Source: Firmicutes bacterium CAG:24053_14
GTDB taxonomy: Bacteria > Bacillota > Clostridia > Oscillospirales > Oscillospiraceae
Direction: 5' to 3'
Assembly: GCA_001916715.1 (NCBI GenBank)
Contig: MNSZ01000011.1
Coordinates: 1-6,179 of the forward strand
Length of the DNA stretch: 6,179 bases
The notes beneath the pieces were generated by a model. The model was given only the letters and a program-made list of their open reading frames with translations, had not been told where the DNA came from and made no database searches. Positions 1 through 4,805 of the stretch are shown one piece after another; the stretch's first letter is position 1; every line of letters starts with the position of its first letter. Position numbers and translations under genes: made by a program.

Positions 1-100
1 TGTATGGCAAAACCTAAAGGCAGTGAAAAATGGAAATGTCTATTTGGGCAGTAATGAGACTCAGTATAATCTCTCCTATACACCTGAAGGAAAACTTATC
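1..100 (+). pseudogene. C-terminal fragment of a possible ABC transporter substrate-binding protein
   Basis: Reading the plus strand from base 2 gives an open frame that begins VWQNLKAVKNGNVYLG and runs on to about PEGKLIA. The pattern W-x-x-L-x-AVKNG-x-VY is typical of the last third of iron-siderophore/cobalamin substrate-binding lipoproteins of the FepB/BtuF kind, where it follows the second lobe. The gene would start before the window. Family-like sequence ends near base 100, where the frame runs into the antisense of the DUF2828 gene and meets a stop at about 212-214, so the real C-terminus is missing. The family assignment rests on one short motif and is tentative. It could also belong to another extracellular binding protein. 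Confidence 0.35.
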
Positions 101-537
101 GCCAGCAGGGACACCTCTGCGTCAGACGCAAGGTCGGCCTCCAGCTGCTTGCGAATGGTACGCAAAGCATCCTTTTCACAGGCCGTGCCGATGAGAGATA
201 CCAGATCGTCGTAGCGTCCGAACTCAGGGATAAGCTCAATGTTCTTGCGCAAGGACTCCGCTCTGTTCTCGGCAAGCCAATGGATGATCACGCGGAACAC
301 CCGGCGCTCACCAAGACCTCCGCGAACATCGCGTCCGAAGAACAGGATCTTCATGGCAATATCCGCGTCCTCCGCATATGCGCGGACAAAGCGTCTGATG
401 ATTTCCTGATCGTCGGCAGCTCGGAGCGCACCAATTGTTGCAAACAGATCCAGACAGTCCGACATCGTGCTTGCGTTGGTAACTGCGCCGTTTTCTGTGT
501 AGGCAATATTCGCCTCACTCTTCAAATGATTCAACAT
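76..537 (-). pseudogene. DUF2828 (Ro60/TROVE-like) protein, 3'-truncated
   Basis: The N-terminal ~146 residues match the DUF2828 family as I know it: a TENGAVTNAS-like start, a D-LF helix, RDVRGGLGERR at residues 69-79 and LIPEFGRYDDL at about 102-112. DUF2828 proteins resemble Ro60/Rsr: an RNA-binding HEAT-like ring followed by a vWA domain with a metal site. Members are usually several hundred residues long, so most of the ring and the whole vWA domain are absent here. Similarity ends at about base 100; seven unrelated residues (ISFPSGV) and a TAG follow. The start is supported by GGAGGAA 6 nt upstream of the ATG. The gene lies 37 nt behind rtcB with no terminator between them, so it is the last gene of that operon. 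Expected role: binding the small RNAs encoded upstream and/or damaged RNAs. As it stands the product is probably non-functional, unless the break is an assembly fault. Confidence 0.82.
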
Positions 538-574
538 TTCAATTCCTCCAATCAGACGGCGCAGAAGAATTTTA

Positions 575-1783
575 TCACTCAGACGCCTTAAAATTGTAAA
601 TTGGTTTTAGTATTTCGATCACATCGACAGACTCTCGGATGACATCGATAATGTCCTTCAGCGACTTGTATGCCATGGGTGCTTCATCGATGGTGGCCGC
701 ATTGACCGATGTCGTGTAGATACCTTCCATCGTCTTCTTATAAGCCTCTAAATCCAGCGTTTCTCTTGCCTTTGTACGAGACATGAGGCGGCCGGCTCCG
801 TGTGGAGCAGAATAATTCCATTCCGGATTTCCTTTTCCGCGAGCCAACACGCTGCCATCCCGCATATTGATCGGAATCAAGACAAGCTCTCCGTCATGGG
901 CCGCAATAGAACCCTTGCGAAGGATCATTTCCTTCGTATCAATATAATTGTGGATGGTGTGGAAAGAAGAAATCGCGGTCATCCCGGTCTTTTCTAAAAT
1001 GATCTCCACCATTCTTTCACGGCTGCGCCGTGCAAATTGCTGGCAGATTTCTACATCGTGGAGGTAGTCCTCTAAGTAGGTGCCGTACAGATAGCAAAGA
1101 TCTGCAGGGATCGTCGGCTCTTTTGCTGCCCATTTCTTCTCCATAGCCTTCAATGCGGTCTGAATCTCAGCTCTGCGGCCCTGCTCCTTATATGTACGGA
1201 TCAGCTCATCCCGACGCTCGAAGTAATCCGCCTTACCGGCATTCAGGTCGATGGCTAAAGACTGATAGAGCTCCGCAACCTGCTTGCCAAGGTTACGGCT
1301 GCCAGAATGGATCACCAAATACTTTGTGCCGTCTGAAGCTGCATCAATCTCAATAAAATGGTTCCCTCCGCCCAGCGTCCCCAGGCTTCTCTCCAAGCGC
1401 TTTGCCTGCTTCAGGTTTCTATAACAGCGAAGTCCGGTCAGGTCAAAACGCTCCATGCGCCCTTCCCAAACATCTCTTCCGCTGGGAATATCATGAGCGG
1501 CAGCATCGACCTTTTCAAAATCAACATCCAGCTTACCCAGCTCAACAGTATACATGCCGCAGCCGATATCGACTCCAACGATATTAGGAACCGCTTTATC
1601 GGTGATCGTCATTGTGGTGCCGATCGTGCAGCCCTTTCCGGCATGTACATCAGGCATGATCCGTATTTGAGATCCTGCTGTGAAATCATGGTCACACATT
1701 CTGCGGATCTGTTCGATCGCTTCGCCCTCTACGACCGTTGCATAACAGATCGCCGTATTTACCTTTCCTTTGATTTCGATCAT
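575..1783 (-). CDS. rtcB: RtcB-family RNA-splicing ligase
   Basis: A 402-aa GTP- and Mn-dependent ligase that joins 2',3'-cyclic-phosphate (or 3'-phosphate) RNA ends to 5'-OH ends, the products of tRNA-cutting nucleases. All signature blocks are visible: MPDVHAGKG (43-51), VDIGCG with metal ligands Asp72/Cys75, GTLGGGNHF with His142, HSGSRN with His159, HTIHNY with His278, LRKGSIAA (288-295) and SAPHGAGR with His328, the residue equivalent to the guanylated His337 of E. coli RtcB. Length matches bacterial RtcB (about 400 aa), so it looks intact. The ATG follows AAAGGAG with a 7-nt gap. The start is only 27 nt after the last RNA element, with no promoter or terminator visible between, so the gene is probably read through from the array promoter at 2333-2361. 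The Ro-like gene follows in the same operon. RtcB likely reseals RNAs in a damage response; whether the array RNAs are its substrates is inference. Confidence 0.97.
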   Translation of the reverse strand: MIEIKGKVNTAICYATVVEGEAIEQIRRMCDHDFTAGSQIRIMPDVHAGKGCTIGTTMTITDKAVPNIVGVDIGCGMYTVELGKLDVDFEKVDAAAHDIPSGRDVWEGRMERFDLTGLRCYRNLKQAKRLERSLGTLGGGNHFIEIDAASDGTKYLVIHSGSRNLGKQVAELYQSLAIDLNAGKADYFERRDELIRTYKEQGRRAEIQTALKAMEKKWAAKEPTIPADLCYLYGTYLEDYLHDVEICQQFARRSRERMVEIILEKTGMTAISSFHTIHNYIDTKEMILRKGSIAAHDGELVLIPINMRDGSVLARGKGNPEWNYSAPHGAGRLMSRTKARETLDLEAYKKTMEGIYTTSVNAATIDEAPMAYKSLKDIIDVIRESVDVIEILKPIYNFKASE

Positions 1784-1810
1784 CGTGCCGCTCCTTTCAT
1801 TTTAATTAAC

Positions 1811-1919
1811 AAGGCATCACCGGGAATTGAACCCGTAAAATCATAGTCAGAGCTTAGCGTTCCTGGTCTCGACAGGTTCCGACTGTCAGATCGTACCACT
1901 TCATTGCTGTAGATGCCTT
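1811..1919 (-). ncRNA. tRNA-like RNA element A (array unit 5, next to rtcB)
   Basis: Closing stem AAGGCATC (1919-1912) with GATGCCTT (1818-1811), followed by the motif TACAGCAATG (1911-1902). Then comes AAGTGGTAC, which resembles a D loop with its GG, but no D stem forms. Next is an anticodon-like hairpin GACAG-TCGGAAC-CTGTC (1887-1871; 5-bp stem, 7-nt loop reading GGA at the anticodon position, although the base before it is C rather than the usual U). A long variable region of about 35 nt follows, as in class II tRNAs. The T-arm hairpin is CGGG-TTCAATT-CCCG (1835-1821), and its loop fits the canonical T-loop exactly. The last base is 27 nt from the rtcB ATG. No CCA end is encoded. The missing D stem and long variable region rule out an ordinary tRNA. 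Confidence 0.82.
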
Positions 1920-1924
1920 TATAC

Positions 1925-2047
1925 AAGACGCGCTCTTTTTTAATACATGCGAGGGATTTCACCTCACCAATGTTTGCCCGGCAGCAATCTCCGGTTATCC
2001 AGTTAATGTTTCGGTAACATAAGATATATAATCGCTGTTCGCGTCTT
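1925..2047 (-). ncRNA. Structured RNA element B (array unit 4)
   Basis: The longest unit at 123 nt. The closing stem is AAGACGCG (2047-2040) with CGCGTCTT (1932-1925), and the motif is AACAGCGAT (2039-2031), a one-base variant of the array consensus. The body can form ATGTT-ACCGA-AACAT and CCGG-AGATTGCTG-CCGG, plus a 3' hairpin GTGAGG-TGAAATC-CCTCGC (1967-1949; 6 bp with one G-U, 7-nt loop) at the place of a T arm. An A-rich tail of about 15 nt separates that hairpin from the closing stem. The loop of the second hairpin holds ATTGCTG, complementary to the conserved motif. The tRNA likeness is weak; only the array architecture is convincing. Confidence 0.75.
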
Positions 2048-2057
2048 TCACAAAAAC

Positions 2058-2152
2058 AAGGCACCATTTGAAGCGGGATTCGGACCCGCGAACGATGATT
2101 ATAAGTCATCTGCTATCACCACTTAGCTATTCGTCATTGCTGTTGGTGCCTT
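2058..2152 (-). ncRNA. tRNA-like RNA element C with a complete D/anticodon/T core
   Basis: Closing stem AAGGCACC (2152-2145) with GGTGCCTT (2065-2058), then AACAGCAATG (2144-2135). Inside sits a tRNA core: TA at the place of U8-A9; D arm GCTA-AGTGGTGA-TAGC with A14, G15, G18G19 and A21; A26; anticodon arm GATGA-CTTATAA-TCATC (2110-2094) with U33 and anticodon UAU; variable loop GTTC; T arm GCGGG-TCCGAAT-CCCGC (2089-2073). The tertiary partners U8-A14, G15-C48, G19-C56 and T54-A58 are all available. The acceptor stem is what departs from tRNA: three pairs (GAA/TTC), then a large asymmetric internal loop carrying the conserved motif on the 5' side and AAAT on the 3' side, then the 8-bp closing stem. 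No CCA is encoded. It should fold like a tRNA but cannot be a normal aminoacylated one. Confidence 0.88.
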
Positions 2153-2155
2153 TTC

Positions 2156-2237
2156 AAGATGCATTCTTTCGGCAAACCATCGCTCCAGCTCAAAGAGAGG
2201 TGCGTTATCATCGTCTTTTGGTTGCTGTATGCATCTT
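2156..2237 (-). ncRNA. Structured RNA element D (array unit 2)
   Basis: The 82-nt unit has the longest closing stem, AAGATGCAT (2237-2229) with ATGCATCTT (2164-2156), 9 bp. The motif reads ACAGCAACC; its GCAACC part could pair with GGTTTGC (2178-2172) with one bulged base, unlike the other units where the motif looks unpaired. A small hairpin CTC-TCTTT-GAG sits in the middle. No canonical D or T arm is visible. Membership of the family rests on the stem, the motif and its place in the array, 7 nt after unit E and 3 nt before unit C. Confidence 0.72.
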
Positions 2238-2244
2238 TCTTCAC

Positions 2245-2324
2245 AAGGTGCGCTTAGTACGGGGTATGAGCCCGGAGGATCAAAAGTATAATTCTTTTTC
2301 CTAAGACATTGCTGTTCGCACCTT
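2245..2324 (-). ncRNA. Structured RNA element E (first array unit)
   Basis: Closing stem AAGGTGCG (2324-2317) with CGCACCTT (2252-2245), motif AACAGCAATGT (2316-2306), then an inner stem CTTAG (2305-2301) with CTAAG (2257-2253). Two hairpins follow: AAAAG-AATTATA-CTTTT (2298-2282) and CGGG-CTCATAC-CCCG (2274-2260). The second has the GGG/CCC stem and CAU-in-loop arrangement of an initiator tRNA anticodon arm, although it stands where the T arm is in units A and C. No D arm. The first base lies 8 nt after a perfect TATAAT box, so the unit very likely begins at or one base after the transcription start. Confidence 0.82.
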
Positions 2325-2332
2325 ACGATCAT

Positions 2333-2361
2333 ATTATACGAATTGCGAGCTGCCTTTTCAC
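2333..2361 (-). promoter_or_regulatory. Promoter of the RNA array (and probably rtcB)
   Basis: On the minus strand: -35 GTGAAA (2361-2356), 17-bp spacer, -10 TATAAT (2338-2333, perfect consensus), then 8 nt to the first base of element E. It sits directly behind the WYL operon terminator, so the array is its own transcription unit. A T-rich stretch just upstream of the -35 doubles as the U-tract of the terminator. The same CTTTTTTCCGTGAA sequence stands at the WYL operon promoter. Confidence 0.82.
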
Positions 2362-2363
2362 GG

Positions 2364-2402
2364 AAAAAAAGCTGCGAACTCACTTGAGTTCACAGCTTTT
2401 TT
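2364..2402 (-). terminator. Rho-independent terminator of the WYL operon (possibly bidirectional)
   Basis: GCTGTGAACTC (2396-2386) pairs with GAGTTCGCAGC (2381-2371) across a 4-nt loop (AAGT), with one G-U pair. The stem is flanked by T runs on both strands (seven T after the stem on the minus strand). The hairpin includes the last codons and the TGA of the downstream WYL gene. Its A/T flanks would allow it to work on either strand. It separates WYL transcription from the array promoter that begins within its U-tract. Confidence 0.88.
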
Positions 2403-3288
2403 GAGAAATCAGTCGTTCTTTTATTAAATTCACGAAGCTTTCCGGCTCCAGAACCTTGACATACGGACCGAAAGACAGTACGCGGATCACGATCTCGGTC
2501 TCATCGTTTTCGTAATACTTCAGCCGCAGGATATACCTGCCATCGTCCGTTCGCTCTGCTTGTTTTTCAAAGTGGGCAAAGTGCAGCATGGCTCTCTCCA
2601 GCGCATTGCGCTCATCGGTGATCAGCAAGGTCAGATCCTTCCGACGCTCTGCTTTAGGCTTCTCATTCCACGGGCCATTCCCGTTATAAAAGTCGCAGCT
2701 TACAACTCTCCCGAGATTGAATTGCCTAAATTTACACCCGGCAGCCAATATGCGGATCTTGTCGTCCTTTAACGAATACTCAAATCCTTTGGGATAAAAG
2801 CGAACCCGCACCTCCTTGCCATGACGGTTCACCATGGTCATTTGAACAGGCCGATCACTCTGTATAGCAGAAAGCATCAGCCTGAAATGCTTTATGTACG
2901 CCTCGTCTTCAAAAGGATCTCCGTCACTGTATTGGTCGTAGATTTTATAGTCATCCCTTGTGAAGAGCGGTTCCACATCGTTAAGCTCGGGAAACGCAAC
3001 ATCGAACAGCTTAACACGGGGATCTTCTGCTATTGCCTTCAGCCACCGCTTTTCCAGATTGGTCAGGGGCATGGTGGGCTTATGTAACAGAACCGGGGAA
3101 AGATCCTCGTGAAGCAGCGGCCATTTCCCGGACTTCAGCGCAGGAAGTATGGTCAGGACGCTCTCAGAAAATGCTTCTTCCATAACGCAGCGCTGCAGAT
3201 CCTTCTCCGTTGCTTCGGGGTTAAACGCTGCTTCCATGATTTTTGCGACCGTATTGTAATAGGCGGAGTATAACTCACTGAAAATCAT
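2380..3288 (-). CDS. WYL-domain protein (second of pair)
   Basis: A 302-aa protein. Residues ~133-200 form a WYL-type SH3-like barrel (VQMTMVNRHGKEVRVRFYPKG, then an IRILAAG strand). Residues ~217-296 form the C-terminal extension (WCX) ending RVLSFGPYVKVLEPESFV, a pattern very typical of WYL regulators. I see no clear helix-turn-helix in the first 90 residues, so it may need its partner to bind DNA. Its ATG overlaps the stop of the upstream WYL gene by 4 nt (ATGA), indicating coupled translation and probably a heteromeric pair, as for PafB/PafC. WYL domains are known or proposed to sense nucleic-acid ligands (PafBC and DriD respond to single-stranded DNA). Here, next to rtcB and tRNA-like RNAs, sensing of RNA fragments is a reasonable inference, analogous to RtcR in proteobacteria. 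Confidence 0.9.
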   Translation of the reverse strand: MIFSELYSAYYNTVAKIMEAAFNPEATEKDLQRCVMEEAFSESVLTILPALKSGKWPLLHEDLSPVLLHKPTMPLTNLEKRWLKAIAEDPRVKLFDVAFPELNDVEPLFTRDDYKIYDQYSDGDPFEDEAYIKHFRLMLSAIQSDRPVQMTMVNRHGKEVRVRFYPKGFEYSLKDDKIRILAAGCKFRQFNLGRVVSCDFYNGNGPWNEKPKAERRKDLTLLITDERNALERAMLHFAHFEKQAERTDDGRYILRLKYYENDETEIVIRVLSFGPYVKVLEPESFVNLIKERLISQKSCELK

Positions 3289-4523
3289 TGTGCGGCACCT
3301 CCGTCAAGCCCATACATACGGCACATTTCCTGAATGTCTGCCTTGAATTTGTTTTCAGCCGTTCGATTTGAGAAGCTGATTCTCGTAATACGGGAGATAA
3401 ATGTGCGTATCCACGGCAGCATTTCTGTTGTGTCAAATACCTCTGCAACATACTGGTAGTGGTTGTCGTCGATTTTCTCTACACACCCACAGCGTTTTTC
3501 TCTCTCCAGCCGGCGGACAATAAACTGCTCATCGTCTTCAATCTTTATTTCAAACTCCACATGCTCTGTATGTTTGATATTCCATTTGCAGTTCACACCC
3601 CACATGTGGGCTTCAGCCTTGCTGAGTGCGCCGCGCAGCGCATCAAACTTTTCGCAGATCTCATCTTCGATCCTGATGTTGGACATATAGTCCAAGCGAT
3701 AGGAATTCAAGCGATTGGCTTTTTCGTGAAAGGCCAAAAGGTTTTGCCGTCCGTTTTGGGCGCTTATGTAGAGCTTGAGCGGAACTAACCGAACCGTTCT
3801 GACTTCGTTTGAATGTTTGCCCAAATTGGCAACGGTGATGTAGCGATGGCCGTGAATGGCCTCAAACAGTGTGGCCATTACATCACTATCCATTGCCTGC
3901 GTTATGTAGTGATGCTTAAAGGAAAACAGCTCAGGGTGCTTCGGCTGCCTGTCCTGCAGGAATGAGCCGATAACGCCGCACGGGGCCACCTCGCTGAAGA
4001 AGTCGATCACATCATGCAAGGCAGTGATGTCCGTATCCGGAGCTCTGCTATACAGGACCTTTCGTCCGTCTTTCTCCATCTGAATGATACCCTCTTCGGC
4101 ATACTCCTTGAGTTTCTTTCTCAAGGTAGACTCATCAAAGGCCATACGGGATGACAGTCGCTGATCGATCTCCTCAATCAGCTCTGTAAGCGTCATTTTT
4201 GTTTCAGGATCATAGAGAATATCAAAAATCGCAAAATGCAGTGTGATATCTCCATCCGTAAAGCTTTTGGCCTTCCACGCCTTATAGAATGGGTTCTTAC
4301 GGGTCACGCGGCTATCCACCGACAGGAAAACATTCTTTCCCTCCGGTGTCTGCGTGAACCGCATGTAGTCTCCCAACCAGCTCTCCAGCCTGCGGCGCTC
4401 ATCATCATAGGAGCGTGCGCTCTTGGCATCATATTCTGTTCTGCTCTTGAAGCCATACACATAAAACTCACGCATATAAGCTCTGACTTTTTCAAAGTTT
4501 TTAATGAGCTCGTTATAAGCCAT
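3285..4523 (-). CDS. wHTH-WYL transcriptional regulator (first of pair)
   Basis: A 412-aa protein. Residues ~92-162 read as a winged helix-turn-helix (LHFAIFDILYD, TLTELIEEI, DESTLRKKLKEYAEEGII, then a KDGRKVLYSRA wing). A WYL-like domain spans about 210-288, with the core VPLKLYISAQNGRQNLLAFHE and SYRLDYMSNIRI. A C-terminal extension runs to about 384 (FEIKIEDDEQFIVRRL ... MLPWIRTFISRI). The WYL triplet itself is degenerate, which is common in the family. The ATG at 4523 is preceded by GAAAGGGG with a 9-nt gap. It opens the operon and carries the DNA-binding domain for the pair. The likely target is the 14-bp sequence shared by its own promoter and the RNA array promoter, which would give autoregulation plus control of the array and rtcB. 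This is inference; whether it activates or represses cannot be read from sequence. Confidence 0.9.
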   Translation of the reverse strand: MAYNELIKNFEKVRAYMREFYVYGFKSRTEYDAKSARSYDDERRRLESWLGDYMRFTQTPEGKNVFLSVDSRVTRKNPFYKAWKAKSFTDGDITLHFAIFDILYDPETKMTLTELIEEIDQRLSSRMAFDESTLRKKLKEYAEEGIIQMEKDGRKVLYSRAPDTDITALHDVIDFFSEVAPCGVIGSFLQDRQPKHPELFSFKHHYITQAMDSDVMATLFEAIHGHRYITVANLGKHSNEVRTVRLVPLKLYISAQNGRQNLLAFHEKANRLNSYRLDYMSNIRIEDEICEKFDALRGALSKAEAHMWGVNCKWNIKHTEHVEFEIKIEDDEQFIVRRLEREKRCGCVEKIDDNHYQYVAEVFDTTEMLPWIRTFISRITRISFSNRTAENKFKADIQEMCRMYGLDGGAAQ

Positions 4524-4547
4524 GCAGACACACCCCTTTCATGATAA

Positions 4548-4805
4548 TGGATTTTATATTGTTTTTGCTTACAGTTCACGGAAAAAAGATTGCGAAAGCT
4601 GGGGATCGATTTTCCGGCCGGAATACAAAAATACGACGAAATTTCGCGTTTAAGCAACACTTTTTGCGGCGAATTGTTGTTGACGCACACCGGTGAAAAT
4701 CTTCTGAAAAGCAACTGCGTCAGCCTGATGAAAGTGCAGCAGTCAGGAAACGGAAAGCTGTGCTTTCGTTATGCGGCTGTTGCGCTCAATGTACCTTCTC
4801 TATAA
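4548..4805 (+). other. Unrecognised plus-strand coding-like remnant
   Basis: The plus strand is open from 4548 to a TAA at 4803-4805. The first usable start is a TTG at 4590, giving 71 residues, but I see no convincing ribosome binding site. The translation (KLGIDFPAGIQKYDEISRL ... TGENLLKSNC ... VALNVPSL) looks protein-like and its base composition is coding-like, while the opposite strand here is full of stops. I do not recognise a family. It overlaps the end of the thymidylate synthase remnant by about 20 nt, and its open 5' extension runs into the WYL promoter. It is best read as the tail of a gene cut off when the WYL cassette arrived, or as chance. Confidence 0.25.
4551..4579 (-). promoter_or_regulatory. 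Putative promoter of the WYL operon
   Basis: On the minus strand: -35 GTGAAC (4579-4574), 17-bp spacer, -10 TAAAAT (4556-4551), about 28 nt before the WYL start codon. The -10 matches five of six consensus bases. Spacing and the upstream CTTTTTTCC block are the same as at the array promoter, which raises confidence in both. Confidence 0.55.

Larger units (their letters stand above)
1811..2324 (-). repeat. Array of five tRNA-like small RNA elements
   Basis: Five units of 80-123 nt lie head to tail on the minus strand (2324-2245, 2237-2156, 2152-2058, 2047-1925, 1919-1811), separated by only 3-10 nt. Every unit opens with AAG and ends with CTT, closing a perfect 8-9 bp stem. The inner stem sequences differ: GTGCG/CGCAC, ATGCAT/ATGCAT, GCACC/GGTGC, ACGCG/CGCGT, GCATC/GATGC. 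Base pairing is kept while sequence changes, which argues for selection on structure. Straight after the 5' stem strand each unit carries (W)ACAGCRAY. The bodies share almost no primary sequence; four have a G/C-rich hairpin with a 7-nt loop near the 3' end, like a T arm. The nearest known analogue is the YrlA/YrlB RNAs next to rsr-rtcBA in Salmonella, which mimic tRNA and bind a Ro protein. Confidence 0.88.

Noticed and set aside
1014..1022. Third copy of the promoter motif (TTTCACGG)
   Set aside because: It is inside the rtcB coding sequence, lacks the A/T run and has no -10 box at the right distance, so it is probably chance.
1358..1846. 162-aa plus-strand open frame
   Set aside because: It lies antisense to the highly conserved rtcB coding region and has no family signature.
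2058..2152. Ordinary tRNA-Ile(UAU) gene
   Set aside because: The core fits, but the acceptor stem is split by a 12-nt insertion that carries the motif shared with four non-tRNA neighbours, the T loop has C at position 55, and no CCA or discriminator arrangement is present.
1811..2324. CRISPR array or tandem DNA repeat
   Set aside because: Units have no identical direct repeat longer than about 10 nt and each has its own inverted terminal stem, unlike constant repeats with unique spacers. No cas genes are present.
1811..2324. Riboswitch or T-box leader of rtcB
   Set aside because: There is no T-box TGGNACC sequence or antiterminator, and no terminator before rtcB. Five independently closed units do not resemble a single leader switch.
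1780..2383. Small proteins encoded across the RNA array (109 aa, 86 aa, and 78 aa on the plus strand)
   Set aside because: No ribosome binding sites or recognisable families. The frames run straight through the conserved stems and motifs, which explain the sequence better.
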